A DNA stretch of 8,965 nt from Rhizobiaceae bacterium (GCA_028865845.1 JAGWJK010000122.1:1-8965), one strand, 5' to 3'; shown: positions 1 to 8,003, numbered from the stretch's first letter. Numbers and translations are program-made. Notes: generated by a model from the sequence alone, not told the origin.

Positions 1-116
1 GTGTAAAGCGCATTCTTAACTACCGCATGAGCTGTATCGGTCGTCATTGTCGCAGAGCTATAATTAGCGGTGGCAAACAAGGCGGCGGCAGCAAAGGGTA
101 CGATCAGAACGCGCAT
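1..116 (-). CDS. Small exported protein of unknown function, N-terminal part only
   Basis: This reading frame is cut by the left edge of the window, so only the first 38 codons are visible. The start ATG (complement of 114-116) has a near-ideal Shine-Dalgarno sequence, AGGAGA (complement of 124-129), seven bases upstream. The N-terminus looks like a Sec signal peptide: Met-Arg, then a hydrophobic stretch of about 14 residues (LIVPFAAAALFATA), then a plausible signal peptidase I site after Ser-Ser-Ala near residue 22. The product is therefore probably periplasmic or secreted. The visible mature part (TMTTDTAHAVVKNALY) is too short to assign a family. Small periplasmic rhizobial proteins such as the DUF1344 type begin in a similar way, but that is only a guess. 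It is transcribed away from dnaG. Confidence 0.6.
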   Translation of the reverse strand, partial: MRVLIVPFAAAALFATANYSSATMTTDTAHAVVKNALY

Positions 117-601
117 TGCAAATTCTCCTAAACAGAAAACCTGTACCTTTGGCTTTCGGTTCGTCGAGCTGTCCAGACATGTCGTGTCGCGAAGCGCTTT
201 TTGTTTCGCCGGCTTGTCTCAACCCGTGAGAAGAAAGCTATTGCGGTGCACACGAACAATCAAATTACAAAAAAATAATGTTTGGCTTACTCAACGCGCC
301 GTAAATGTGCCACCAAAGAACAGAGATGCGCGTGATTTTTACTGCCGCTCTCAGTTGCCGCCGATGCCGATATACACGTTTCGTCATACGGGTTGATTAT
401 CAGCAAGCCTTTGCTTTCATGATGTTTTTTCTGCACGGTGAGGATGTATTCGAAGGCGCTTGTGCGGCCCATTTCTGGCCGAAGCAGTGCTCTCGAATTC
501 CGTTTGCAATGTTCTCCAAATCGTCGTTCGAAGAGGCATTCGAACATTAAATGAAGGCCCGTTTTCACGGTCTTGTGATCGGAATGGTTGAAACCTTAGC
601 C

Positions 602-629
602 CCCTGTGAATAGCGGGAGCCTCGCAGGG
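602..629 (+). other. Imperfect hairpin upstream of dnaG
   Basis: CCCTGTGA (602-609) pairs with TCGCAGGG (622-629) across a 12-base loop, giving an 8-bp stem with one G-T wobble. No T-run follows on either strand, so it is not a typical intrinsic terminator. It lies just before the possible dnaG promoter and could be a protein-binding site or simply chance structure. Confidence 0.3.
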
Positions 630-684
630 TTATCGTGGCAATAGCTGTCGTTCCTGCTTATATGGAACCTCGTGCGATATCTGT

Positions 685-737
685 CCCCGAAATCGGAATA
701 GGAATGCGGGGAGGATTGTGGAGGGATTCGAAATCCT
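685..737 (+). promoter_or_regulatory. Structured 5' leader of dnaG
   Basis: Several short, partly exclusive stems lie in the 100 bases before the dnaG start. CCCCG (685-689) can pair with CGGGG (707-711), while CCGA (687-690) can instead pair with TCGG (693-696). Downstream, GGGATT (723-728) and AATCCT (732-737) form a tight stem around a three-base loop. The last element contains GATTC (725-729), a GANTC methylation target of CcrM. The stems could fold in the mRNA leader and affect primase translation; this is inference from complementarity alone. Confidence 0.3.
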
Positions 738-779
738 GCCGGTCCGGAGGTCGCGCGGCGCTGTAGGCCAGGGGTAGTT

Positions 780-2804
780 ATGCGATTTTCCAATACGTTT
801 CTCGACGAGATTCGCGACCGCGTCCTTATTTCGGACGTGATCGGCCGTCGCGTGACCTGGGATCGGCGCAAGACCAATGTCTCGCGCGGCGATTATTGGG
901 CCTGCTGCCCTTTTCATGGCGAGAAGTCGCCGAGCTTCCATTGCGAGGACCGCAAGGGCCGCTATCACTGCTTCGGCTGCGGCGTCACCGGCGATCATTT
1001 CCGTTTTCTGACCGATCTCGAAGGCTTGAGCTTTCCCGAGGCTGTCCAACAGATCGCCGATATGGCCGGCGTCGCCATGCCGGTCGCAGATCCCGTCGCG
1101 GAGAAACGTGAAAAGGATCGGCTGCCGCTGCTCGACGTCATGGAGATGGCGACGCAGTTCTTTCAGGACCAGTTGCAGGCGGCGGCAGGAGCAAGAGCCC
1201 GCGCCTATCTCCGTGATCGAGGGCTCACCGGCCGCACGATCGAGACGTTCCGCCTCGGCTTTGCGCCGGACAGCCGCAATGCCCTCAAGGAGCATCTTGC
1301 CGGCAAAGGCATTCCGAAAGAGCAGATCGAGGCCTGCGGGCTCGTGGTTCACGGGCCGGATATTCCGGTGTCCTACGATCGTTTCCGTGATCGCATCATG
1401 TTTCCGATCCCGTCGTCGCGCGAAAAGGTGATTGCCTTTGGCGGACGCGCCATGTCGCCGGATGCGCCGGCCAAATATCTGAACTCCAACGAAACCGAGC
1501 TTTTTCACAAGGGCAATGTGCTCTTCAACTTCGCCCGTGCACGGCGCTCGATACAAAGTGCCGGACGCGCCGGCGAGGCCGGGCAGACGGACAATGCCGC
1601 CGGCACGATCATTGCGGTCGAAGGCTACATGGACGTGATCGCCCTGCATCAGGCTGGCGTCGAGAATGCCGTTGCGCCACTCGGCACCGCGCTTACCGAA
1701 AACCAGCTCGAACTTCTCTGGAAAATGACGCCGCAGCCGATCCTGTGCTTCGATGGCGACGGCGCCGGCATTCGTGCGGCCAATCGTGGCGCCGATCTGG
1801 CGCTGCCGCATATCAAGCCTGGGCGCAGCGTCCGCTTCGCGCTGCTGCCCGACGGCAAGGACCCCGATGACCTCGTGCGCCACGACGGTCGCGCGCCCTT
1901 CGATAAGGTGCTGGCGCAGGCCAAACCGCTGGCGGAAATGATATGGACCCGTGAAATCGCCAAGGGCTCGTTCGATACGCCGGAGGCGCGGGCTGAGCTC
2001 GAAGCGCGCCTGAAGCAGATCGTCTCGGTCATATCGGACGAAAATGTCCGCCGACACTACCAGCAGGACATTCGCGATCGATTGAATAGCCTGTTCCAGC
2101 CGCAGTTCCAGCGCGGCAACCAGCAGGGCCGCGGCTTTGCGCGTGAAGGGAGTGGGCGTTCCTTCGGTCGCGGCGGCAACGATCAGGCCCGTGGCGGCCG
2201 CGCGGCGGCATCCGTCGCGGCGTCGGATCGCCTGACACGCTCCGGCATGATCAAGGGCCACCAGGATGTGCCCAGCCTGCGCGAGAGCGTGCTGGCCGTG
2301 ACGATCGTCAATCATCCGCTGCTGTTGCAGGACGAATATGACGAGATCGCCGCTATCGATTACGAGAGTCGCGAGCTGCAGCGCCTGTGGTCGGCCATGC
2401 TTGGCACCGCGGCGACCATGACCGGCCCGCAGCTCACGCGCGAACGCCTGATCGAAAAGCTGGAGGAGCAGGGCTTTGCGGCTCTGCTGAAGACGCTCGA
2501 CCAGCAGGTGCGCAATGCGCGGCTCTGGACCGCGACGGAAGAAGCGGCGATGGAGGACGCGCGCGAAGGCTATCGCCAGGCGCTTGCCCTGCATAAGCGC
2601 TCCAAGGCGTTGCGCTGGCAGAAAATCGAGCTGGAGCGCGAGATTGCCGACGCGACGGAAGAGGGCGACGGCGAAGGCGTCGGACAGCTGATGCGGGCTC
2701 TGCAGGAAGTACAGCTGGAGGCGCTGCGGCTGGAAAACCAGGAAGCGATCATCGACGGTTTCGGCGTGCTCTCCGGGCGCATCAAGGGGCCGACACACAA
2801 GTAA
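780..2804 (+). CDS. dnaG: DNA primase DnaG
   Basis: The product is the replicative primase, which makes the short RNA primers used by DNA polymerase III at the fork and acts with the DnaB helicase. It has 674 residues, slightly longer than typical bacterial primases. The N-terminal zinc-binding domain has the CHC2 pattern with ligands Cys43, His46, Cys64 and Cys67 (CPFHGEKSPSF then CFGC). The RNA polymerase domain contains FGGRAM and the TOPRIM fold, with Glu281 in EGYMD and Asp325/Asp327 in FDGDGAG as metal-binding catalytic residues. A Gly/Arg/Gln-rich linker (about residues 440-480) joins a helical C-terminal domain that should bind DnaB; its last part is rich in charged helices. The ATG at 780 is chosen because AGGGG (770-774) lies five bases upstream and the N-terminus matches the family. 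recQ follows after 85 bases with no clear terminator, so the two may be co-transcribed. Confidence 0.97.
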   Translation: MRFSNTFLDEIRDRVLISDVIGRRVTWDRRKTNVSRGDYWACCPFHGEKSPSFHCEDRKGRYHCFGCGVTGDHFRFLTDLEGLSFPEAVQQIADMAGVAMPVADPVAEKREKDRLPLLDVMEMATQFFQDQLQAAAGARARAYLRDRGLTGRTIETFRLGFAPDSRNALKEHLAGKGIPKEQIEACGLVVHGPDIPVSYDRFRDRIMFPIPSSREKVIAFGGRAMSPDAPAKYLNSNETELFHKGNVLFNFARARRSIQSAGRAGEAGQTDNAAGTIIAVEGYMDVIALHQAGVENAVAPLGTALTENQLELLWKMTPQPILCFDGDGAGIRAANRGADLALPHIKPGRSVRFALLPDGKDPDDLVRHDGRAPFDKVLAQAKPLAEMIWTREIAKGSFDTPEARAELEARLKQIVSVISDENVRRHYQQDIRDRLNSLFQPQFQRGNQQGRGFAREGSGRSFGRGGNDQARGGRAAASVAASDRLTRSGMIKGHQDVPSLRESVLAVTIVNHPLLLQDEYDEIAAIDYESRELQRLWSAMLGTAATMTGPQLTRERLIEKLEEQGFAALLKTLDQQVRNARLWTATEEAAMEDAREGYRQALALHKRSKALRWQKIELEREIADATEEGDGEGVGQLMRALQEVQLEALRLENQEAIIDGFGVLSGRIKGPTHK

Positions 2805-2889
2805 GCCGGGATGGAATGATGGTCTTGAGCCTTTGCCTCACGGACGGCAGGCGCCATGATGTGAAAATGATTCGAACTGAAAGAAGCTG

Positions 2890-4761
2890 ATGTCCCAGCC
2901 ACAGAGACAAGAACCGAAATTTTCGGCGACTGAAGCGCTGTTCGACCGGGGCGGCTCCAAGAATCCCCTCGATATTTTGAGGCGCGTCTATGGTTATCCC
3001 GCTTTTCGCGGCAAGCAGCAGCAGGTTGTCGACCATGTCGTGTCCGGTGGTGATGCCGTCGTGCTGTTTCCGACAGGCGCCGGCAAATCGCTGTGTTTTC
3101 AAATTCCCGCCCTTTGCCGCGATGGCGTCGGCATCGTCGTCTCGCCGCTGATCGCGCTGATGCGGGATCAGGTGGAGGCATTGAAGCAGCTTGGCATTCG
3201 TGCCGCGGCATTGAATTCATCGCTGTCGCGCGAAGAGGCAGGCGACGTCTACCGCGCGATGTCGAACGGCACCCTCGATCTGCTTTATGTGACGCCCGAG
3301 CGCATTCTGACTGATGGTTTCAGCCAGATGATCGCCAAGGCGAAGATCGCGCTGTTTGCGATCGACGAGGCGCATTGCGTGTCGCAATGGGGGCATGATT
3401 TCCGTCCTGAATACCGTGATCTCGGCAAGCTTGCGGAACTGTTTCCGGATGTGCCGCGCATCGCGCTGACTGCGACGGCCGATCCGCACACGCGCGACGA
3501 TATTATCGAGCGGCTCGCGCTCGATAATGCCGCTGTGTTTACCACCAGTTTCGACCGCCCGAACATTACTTACGAGATCGTCGAACGCGACCAACCGCGC
3601 CAGCAATTGCTGCGGTTTCTCGATGGGCACAGGGGCGACAGCGGCATCGTCTATTGCCTGTCGCGCGCCAAGGTCGAGGAGACGGCCGAATGGCTGAACG
3701 GGCAGGGCATTCGCGCACTTGCCTATCATGCCGGCATGGATCGCGCCCTTCGCGACGCCAATCAGGACGCTTTTCTGAAGGAGGAAGATCTCTGCCTGGT
3801 CGCGACCGTCGCCTTCGGCATGGGCATCGACAAGCCGAACGTGCGTTATGTCGCCCATCTCGATCTGCCAGGCTCGGTCGAGGCCTATTATCAGGAGACG
3901 GGCCGTGCCGGGCGTGACGGGCTGCCCTCCGAAGTCTGGATGGCCTACGGCATGTCCGATGCCATCCAGCGTCGGAGGATGATCGACGAGGGTACGGCGG
4001 GCGAGGAGATCAAGCGGGTCGAGCGCGCCAAGCTCAATGCCTTGCTTGCGATCTGCGAAACGGCCGGATGCCGGCGACAGGCGATCCTTGGCCATTTCGG
4101 CGAAGCGCACGCGGGCGGCTGCGGCAATTGCGATACCTGCCTTAAGCCGGTCGAGACCTGGGATGGCACGGAAGCGGCGATCAAGGCGCTGGCTGCGATC
4201 TACCGCACCGGCGAACGTTTCGGCACCGGCCATGTCATCGATGTGCTGATGGGCACGGTGAACGAGAAGACCCAGCGCTTCGGCCACGTCAACATGCCGG
4301 TCTTCGGTGCCGGCAGCGATATTCCCTCCCGCACCTGGCAATCCGTTTTCCGCCAACTGCTGGCGAGCGGGTTCATCAGCGTCGACCATACCGCCTTCGG
4401 CGCGCTGAAGCTGGAGCCAGAGGCGCGTGCCGTCTTCAAGCACGAGCGTCAGGTTTTCTTTCGCAAGGACCGGCCGGAAGCGGGACGGCGCCTCAAGAAG
4501 GCGGCGCGGATGGAAAAGCGCGCATCCGGCCTATCTGGCGAAGCTCAGCCCTTGTTCGAAGCATTGCGGGCCGAACGCACTAAGATCGCCAAGACGCTCG
4601 GCGTGCCGCCCTATGTCGTCTTCCCGGATACGACGCTAATTGCCTTTGCCACGGAACGGCCGACCAGCCGGGATGCGCTTCTCGGCGTCTCCGGCGTAGG
4701 ACAGGCGAAGCTGGAGCGTTACGGCGATGCGTTCCTGAAGGTGATCAAGGCATTCGAATGA
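2890..4761 (+). CDS. recQ: ATP-dependent DNA helicase RecQ
   Basis: The product is a 3'-to-5' superfamily 2 DNA helicase acting in recombinational repair and restart of stalled forks. Its 623 residues compare with 609 in E. coli RecQ. Visible helicase motifs are Walker A PTGAGKS (61-67), motif Ia [10 protein letters not shown] (85-94), Walker B DEAH (159-162), the RecQ aromatic-rich loop [11 protein letters not shown] (165-175), motif III LTATA (193-197), motif V near [12 protein letters not shown] (308-319) and motif [12 protein letters not shown] (335-344). The RecQ zinc-binding domain has Cys394, Cys411, Cys414 and Cys417. A winged-helix region follows, and an HRDC domain lies at about 545-618. 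All key residues are present, so the enzyme should be active. The ATG at 2890 has only a weak purine-rich ribosome site (AAAGAAG), which may mean modest expression or coupling to dnaG. The intergene has only a small bulged stem at 2829-2852 and no T-run. Confidence 0.96.
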   Translation: MSQPQRQEPKFSATEALFDRGGSKNPLDILRRVYGYPAFRGKQQQVVDHVVSGGDAVVLFPTGAGKSLCFQIPALCRDGVGIVVSPLIALMRDQVEALKQLGIRAAALNSSLSREEAGDVYRAMSNGTLDLLYVTPERILTDGFSQMIAKAKIALFAIDEAHCVSQWGHDFRPEYRDLGKLAELFPDVPRIALTATADPHTRDDIIERLALDNAAVFTTSFDRPNITYEIVERDQPRQQLLRFLDGHRGDSGIVYCLSRAKVEETAEWLNGQGIRALAYHAGMDRALRDANQDAFLKEEDLCLVATVAFGMGIDKPNVRYVAHLDLPGSVEAYYQETGRAGRDGLPSEVWMAYGMSDAIQRRRMIDEGTAGEEIKRVERAKLNALLAICETAGCRRQAILGHFGEAHAGGCGNCDTCLKPVETWDGTEAAIKALAAIYRTGERFGTGHVIDVLMGTVNEKTQRFGHVNMPVFGAGSDIPSRTWQSVFRQLLASGFISVDHTAFGALKLEPEARAVFKHERQVFFRKDRPEAGRRLKKAARMEKRASGLSGEAQPLFEALRAERTKIAKTLGVPPYVVFPDTTLIAFATERPTSRDALLGVSGVGQAKLERYGDAFLKVIKAFE

Positions 4762-4763
4762 TG

Positions 4764-4786
4764 GGGAGGGTGCGCTACACCCTTCC
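4764..4786. terminator. Possible shared hairpin between convergent recQ and vapC
   Basis: GGGAGGGTG (4764-4772) pairs with CACCCTTCC (4778-4786) across a five-base loop; eight pairs are Watson-Crick and one is a G-T wobble in plus-strand RNA. It starts three bases after the recQ stop codon and ends right at the vapC stop codon, so it fills the gap between the converging genes. Neither side has a T-run, so it may act through Rho or as a 3'-end stabiliser rather than as a classic intrinsic terminator. Confidence 0.45.
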
Positions 4787-5215
4787 TCAGGCAATATCCG
4801 TTTCGGCGAAATCATTGCCCTTGTAGAGCAGGCCAACATTTAGCGCCTTCGCGCAGGCGTAGGCAAAGCAATCGCCGAAATTGAGATCGGCTTTGTGGCC
4901 CACCGCCTTGCTATACCGAGCGCTGGCTTCCAGCGCGCCTCTGCCGATCTCCGGCGAGATCTCGATTTCCTGGGCGCCAAGGACTTCCAGAAACGCGTCC
5001 ACGACTTCTGCGGCCTGTCGCAACATTTCAGGGGATAGCTTGATCTGGCGTCCCGAAGAAACAGCCTTCTGACGAGCCAGAGCTAAGGATGCCTCAAATC
5101 TCACGAGAGGCGAGACGTAAAGCGTATCACTTATCTTGCCGAGGGCCTTCCTGATCTCTTCGTATCCCGGCTCCCGCGTCAATATGGCGACGACGACTGA
5201 GGCGTCGATGAACAT
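4787..5215 (-). CDS. vapC: VapC-type PIN-domain toxin (ribonuclease)
   Basis: The product is a 142-residue PIN-domain protein of the VapC toxin family. Such toxins are Mg2+-dependent RNases that cut tRNA or rRNA when not bound by their antitoxin. The acidic active-site set is visible: Asp4 in MFIDAS, Glu41 in SPLVRFEASLAL, Asp115 in LNFGDCFAYA and Asp135 in KGNDF, all in family positions. The ATG at 5215 overlaps the vapB stop codon by one base (TGATG), which fits translational coupling. A GTG five codons upstream (5230) is possible, but it would lie inside vapB and add residues before the conserved first strand. GGGAAGA within the end of vapB can serve as the ribosome site. The gene converges on recQ. 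The RNA target cannot be read from the sequence. Confidence 0.92.
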   Translation of the reverse strand: MFIDASVVVAILTREPGYEEIRKALGKISDTLYVSPLVRFEASLALARQKAVSSGRQIKLSPEMLRQAAEVVDAFLEVLGAQEIEISPEIGRGALEASARYSKAVGHKADLNFGDCFAYACAKALNVGLLYKGNDFAETDIA

Positions 5216-5460
5216 CAATTGTCTTCCCACATTTCGTCGGTGAAAGCTTTCATGTCGAAGCTGGGGTCGTTCGGGCCAAGTGCGTCGGCCATCGCCATCG
5301 CACGCGCTAGCCGTTCCTCCAAAGGAAGTTCCTTGCGCGCCCGTGCGAGTTCGTGTTTCAGCGCCTGCCGAACCGCCTCCGTCTTTGTCGGCGCCTTCGT
5401 CAACTTCTGAATCTCGTTTGCCAGAAAATCCACTTCCGCGTCGCGGATATAAAGAGCCAT
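5215..5460 (-). CDS. vapB: VapB-type antitoxin (ribbon-helix-helix transcription factor family)
   Basis: The product is an 81-residue antitoxin paired with the downstream PIN toxin. The N-terminal part (MALYIRDAEVDFLANEIQKL, then a helix through about residue 43) fits a ribbon-helix-helix DNA-binding fold of the Rv0623/PSK type. The C-terminal part, rich in acidic and aromatic residues (DPSFDMKAFTDEMWED, 65-80), matches the toxin-binding tail of this antitoxin group. The start at 5460 is supported by AAAGGAGA (complement of 5468-5475), eight bases from the ATG. The stop codon overlaps the vapC start by one base, so the pair forms a compact operon. Inverted and direct TATATC repeats upstream are the probable site of autorepression. 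Assignment to the VapB family is firm; the exact subfamily is less so. Confidence 0.9.
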   Translation of the reverse strand: MALYIRDAEVDFLANEIQKLTKAPTKTEAVRQALKHELARARKELPLEERLARAMAMADALGPNDPSFDMKAFTDEMWEDN

Positions 5461-5503
5461 CGATATATCTCCTTTGTATATCTGTATATCGCCAAAGCGA
5501 TAT
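5461..5503 (-). promoter_or_regulatory. Probable vapBC operator and promoter region
   Basis: A perfect 7-bp inverted repeat, ATATCGC-CAAA-GCGATAT (5486-5503), sits just upstream of vapB. A second symmetric pair, CGATATA (5461-5467) and TATATCG (5485-5491), brackets the vapB ribosome binding site. The TATATC core occurs three times (5464, 5477, 5485), twice as the tandem 8-mers GTATATCT and GTATATCG (5476-5491). Ribbon-helix-helix antitoxins typically bind such short repeated half-sites to repress their own operon. On the minus strand a possible -35, TTGAAT (complement of 5502-5507), lies 18-19 bases from AGATAT/GATATA, so repressor and polymerase sites would overlap. Confidence 0.65.
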
Positions 5504-5510
5504 TCAAACC

Positions 5511-5593
5511 AGCGACACTTTTGGCCGTCGCTTTGACGCCTTCCTGACGACACGATGTGGCAAAATGTGCTAATTCCCTCGGGTCGTCGTCAG
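5511..5593 (+). promoter_or_regulatory. vapB-kbl divergent region, probable kbl upstream region
   Basis: This stretch should hold the kbl promoter. It contains a 6-bp stem, AGCGAC (5511-5516) with GTCGCT (5527-5532), and a more widely spaced perfect 8-bp inverted repeat, CTGACGAC (5544-5551) with GTCGTCAG (5586-5593). TTGACG (5533-5538) matches a -35 box well, but no good -10 lies 16-18 bases downstream, so I do not call a promoter. The repeats may be a regulator site for threonine catabolism, or chance. Confidence 0.3.
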
Positions 5594-5629
5594 ACGGCTT
5601 CAGTTCAATTCGGGAAAGCGACATTCTCC

Positions 5630-6814
5630 ATGGCATCGGCTTTTATCGCGCATCTGCAATCCGAAATCGCCGGGCTGAAAGAGGCTGGCCTCTATAAGTC
5701 CGAACGCGTCATCAGCTCGAAGCAGGCGGGCGAAATCACTGTCGCCGGCGATCGGGTGCTGAATTTCTGCGCCAACAATTATCTTGGCCTCGCGGATAAT
5801 GATGAGCTGGCGGAGGCCGCCAAGGCGGCGCTTGACCGCTATGGCTACGGCATGGCTTCGGTGCGTTTCATCTGCGGCACGCAGGAGGAGCACAAGCAAC
5901 TCGAGGCCCGGATTTCGTCATTCCTCGGCATGGAGGATACGATCCTCTATTCCTCCTGCTTCGATGCGAACGGCGGTCTCTTCGAGACCCTGCTTGGCGA
6001 AGAGGATGCGATTATCTCCGATGCCTTGAACCATGCCTCCATCATCGACGGCGTGCGGCTCTCGAAGGCCAAGCGTTTTCGCTATGCCAACAACGACATG
6101 GCGGCCTTGGAGGAGGAATTGAAGAAGGCCGAGGGCAGCCGCTTCAAGCTGATCGCGACGGATGGTGTGTTTTCCATGGACGGCATCATCGCCAATCTGC
6201 AGGGCGTCTGCGATCTTGCCGAAAAATATGGTGCGATGGTCATGGTCGACGACAGCCATGCCGTCGGCTTCGTCGGCGATCACGGGCGTGGTTCGGCAGA
6301 ATATTGCGGCGTCGAGGGCCGGGTCGATATCATCACTGGCACGCTCGGCAAGGCACTTGGCGGAGCCTCCGGCGGTTATACCTCGGCGAAGGCCGAGATT
6401 GTCGATTGGCTGCGGCAGCGCTCGCGACCCTATCTCTTCTCCAACACGCTGGCGCCGGTCATCGCGGCCGCATCGCTGAAAGTCTTCGACCTGATCGATA
6501 ATGGTAACGATCTGCGTGCGCGTCTGCGCGACAATGCCGCGCTTTTCCGCAGCGAAATGACCAAGCTCGGCTTCAAGCTCGCGGGTGCCGACCATCCGAT
6601 CATCCCGGTCATGCTCGGTGATGCCAAGTTGGCCCAGGACATGGCGTCGCTGATGCTGAAGAAGGGCGTCTATGTAATCGGCTTTTCCTTCCCCGTCGTG
6701 CCGAAAGGCCAGGCCCGCATTCGCACGCAGATGTCGGCCGCACATTCGCGCGCCGATGTCGAGCGGGCGATCGCGGCTTTCGCGGAAGCGGGCCGGGAAC
6801 TGGGTGTGATTTGA
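5630..6814 (+). CDS. kbl: 2-amino-3-ketobutyrate coenzyme A ligase (glycine C-acetyltransferase)
   Basis: The product is a cytoplasmic PLP enzyme that splits 2-amino-3-oxobutyrate with CoA into glycine and acetyl-CoA, the second step of threonine degradation. It has 394 residues, against 398 in E. coli Kbl, and resembles that enzyme over its whole length. Landmarks are [10 protein letters not shown] (46-55), the substrate segment [12 protein letters not shown] (74-85), [11 protein letters not shown] with PLP-stacking His135 (131-141), the cofactor motif DDSHAVGF (207-214) and the Schiff-base lysine Lys241 in [27 protein letters not shown] near the C-terminus is the family signature. An ATG at 5555 is in frame but would add 25 residues with no family match; the ATG at 5630 is preferred, with a weak GGGAAAG ribosome site (5612-5618). 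tdh follows after 21 bases, so the two form an operon in the same order as in E. coli. Confidence 0.96.
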   Translation: MASAFIAHLQSEIAGLKEAGLYKSERVISSKQAGEITVAGDRVLNFCANNYLGLADNDELAEAAKAALDRYGYGMASVRFICGTQEEHKQLEARISSFLGMEDTILYSSCFDANGGLFETLLGEEDAIISDALNHASIIDGVRLSKAKRFRYANNDMAALEEELKKAEGSRFKLIATDGVFSMDGIIANLQGVCDLAEKYGAMVMVDDSHAVGFVGDHGRGSAEYCGVEGRVDIITGTLGKALGGASGGYTSAKAEIVDWLRQRSRPYLFSNTLAPVIAAASLKVFDLIDNGNDLRARLRDNAALFRSEMTKLGFKLAGADHPIIPVMLGDAKLAQDMASLMLKKGVYVIGFSFPVVPKGQARIRTQMSAAHSRADVERAIAAFAEAGRELGVI

Positions 6815-6835
6815 ATCGGATGGAGACGACAGATC

Positions 6836-7870
6836 ATGTCAAACATGATGAAGGCGTTGGTGAAGGCTAAACCTGAGGTCGGGCTTTGGATGGAGCATGT
6901 GCCGGTCCCCGAGGTCGGGCCGAACGACGTGCTGATCCGAGTGAAGAAATCGGCGATCTGCGGCACCGACGTCCATATCTGGAACTGGGATCAATGGGCG
7001 CAGAAAACCATTCCGGTGCCGATGGTCGTCGGTCATGAATTCTGCGGCGAGATCGCCGAGATCGGCTCGGCAGTGACGAAATATCATGTCGGCGAGCGTG
7101 TCTCCGGCGAAGGGCATATTGTCTGCGGCAAGTGCCGCAATTGCCGTGCGGGCAGGGGGCATCTGTGCCGCAACACGCTTGGCGTTGGTGTGAACCGGCC
7201 CGGTTCCTTCGGTGAATTCGTCTGCATCCCGGAATCCAATGTGGTGCCGATCCCCGCCGACGTTCCGGATGAGGTAGCGGCGATCTTTGATCCGTTCGGC
7301 AACGCCGTGCACACGGCACTTTCCTTCGATCTGGTCGGCGAAGACGTGCTGGTGACCGGTGCAGGACCGATCGGCATCATGGGTGCCATGGTCGCCAAGC
7401 GATCGGGCGCCCGAAAGGTCGTCATCACCGACATCAATCCGAACCGGCTGGCGCTGGCGCGCAAGGTCGGTATCGATTATGTCGTCGACGCCTCGAAGGA
7501 AAATCTGGCCGACGTGATGAAGTCGATCGGCATGACCGAAGGCTTCGACGTCGGACTGGAGATGTCGGGCGCGGCACCTGCCTTCCGCGATATGATCGAC
7601 AAGATGAACAATGGCGGCAAGATCGCCATCCTCGGCATAGCGCCGGCCGGTTTCGAGATCGACTGGAACAAGGTGATCTTCAAGATGCTCAATCTGAAAG
7701 GCATCTACGGTCGCGAGATGTTCGAGACCTGGTATAAGATGATTGCTTTCGTCCAAGGCGGTTTGGACGTCTCGCCGGTCATCACCCATCGTATCGGCAT
7801 CGATGATTTCCGTGATGGGTTCGAAGCAATGCGTTCCGGAAACTCCGGCAAGGTAGTCATGGACTGGTAG
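6836..7870 (+). CDS. tdh: L-threonine 3-dehydrogenase
   Basis: The product oxidises L-threonine with NAD+ to 2-amino-3-oxobutyrate, the substrate of the Kbl enzyme encoded just upstream. It is a zinc-dependent medium-chain dehydrogenase of 344 residues (E. coli Tdh has 341). Catalytic zinc ligands are in ICGTDVH (Cys42) and GHE (His67, Glu68). The structural zinc lobe has Cys97, Cys100, Cys103 and Cys111. The Rossmann motif GAGPIG (175-180) and Asp199 at the end of the second strand (VVITDI) fit NAD+ preference. [24 protein letters not shown] and [14 protein letters not shown] are near-identical to known Tdh. GGAG in the short intergene supports the start at 6836. Starting at Met4 or Met5, closer to the E. 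coli N-terminus, is also possible. Tdh and Kbl are known to associate, which limits escape of the unstable intermediate. Confidence 0.96.
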   Translation: MSNMMKALVKAKPEVGLWMEHVPVPEVGPNDVLIRVKKSAICGTDVHIWNWDQWAQKTIPVPMVVGHEFCGEIAEIGSAVTKYHVGERVSGEGHIVCGKCRNCRAGRGHLCRNTLGVGVNRPGSFGEFVCIPESNVVPIPADVPDEVAAIFDPFGNAVHTALSFDLVGEDVLVTGAGPIGIMGAMVAKRSGARKVVITDINPNRLALARKVGIDYVVDASKENLADVMKSIGMTEGFDVGLEMSGAAPAFRDMIDKMNNGGKIAILGIAPAGFEIDWNKVIFKMLNLKGIYGREMFETWYKMIAFVQGGLDVSPVITHRIGIDDFRDGFEAMRSGNSGKVVMDW

Positions 7871-8003
7871 CAGCGCGATTTGTGGCTCTGCTGCATCACC
7901 TTATGCACGCAATACGCGGAAATATAGCTGCTTCGGTCAGCTTGCCCTTGTCATCGCACAGGGACTTACTAAATACGGGTTCACATTCATCCGCAGGGCG
8001 TGG

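Larger units (their letters stand above)
117..779. other. Long gene-poor region upstream of dnaG
   Basis: No convincing gene lies here. The left part (about 120-560) is visibly more AT-rich than the flanking genes and contains T-runs and A-runs (202-206, 269-275). It should hold the promoter of the minus-strand exported-protein gene, but I find no strong -35/-10 pair. Two overlapping open frames of 80-90 codons (plus 305-550, minus 287-568) lack ribosome binding sites and family features. The right part (about 600-779) has several short inverted repeats and looks like the promoter and leader of dnaG. A weak promoter candidate is GTGGCA (635-640), an 18-base spacer and TATATG (659-664), close to the rhizobial -10 style CTATAT. 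Confidence 0.5.

Noticed and set aside
287..568. Overlapping short open frames of 93 codons (minus) and 81 codons (plus, 305-550) upstream of dnaG
   Set aside because: Neither has a Shine-Dalgarno sequence; the minus one needs a GTG start; codon use is unlike the neighbours; no family is recognisable. A short stretch of the minus frame looks somewhat coding-like, so a decayed gene cannot be excluded.
723..745. tRNA T-arm-like element GGGATTCGAAATCCT before dnaG
   Set aside because: No matching acceptor stem, anticodon arm or D-arm can be found upstream, and no CCA-type 3' end; it is a simple hairpin.
630..2798. A 722-codon open frame antisense to nearly all of dnaG
   Set aside because: The sense strand is a clear primase. 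Long antisense frames are expected in GC-rich genes with biased third codon positions, and the antisense product shows no recognisable domain.
3217..4443. A 408-codon open frame antisense to recQ
   Set aside because: Same GC-bias shadow effect; the sense strand encodes all RecQ motifs and the antisense product matches no family I know.
5533..5561. Sigma-70 promoter for kbl from TTGACG (5533-5538)
   Set aside because: The hexamers 16-18 bases downstream (around TGTGGC) do not resemble a -10 box.
5555..5629. Upstream in-frame ATG adding 25 residues to Kbl
   Set aside because: The extension has no counterpart in the family, and the start at 5630 gives the usual length.
5918..6745. A 275-codon open frame antisense to kbl, and a similar 316-codon one antisense to tdh (6839-7789)
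   Set aside because: Both are shadows of well-conserved enzymes and have no ribosome site or domain features.
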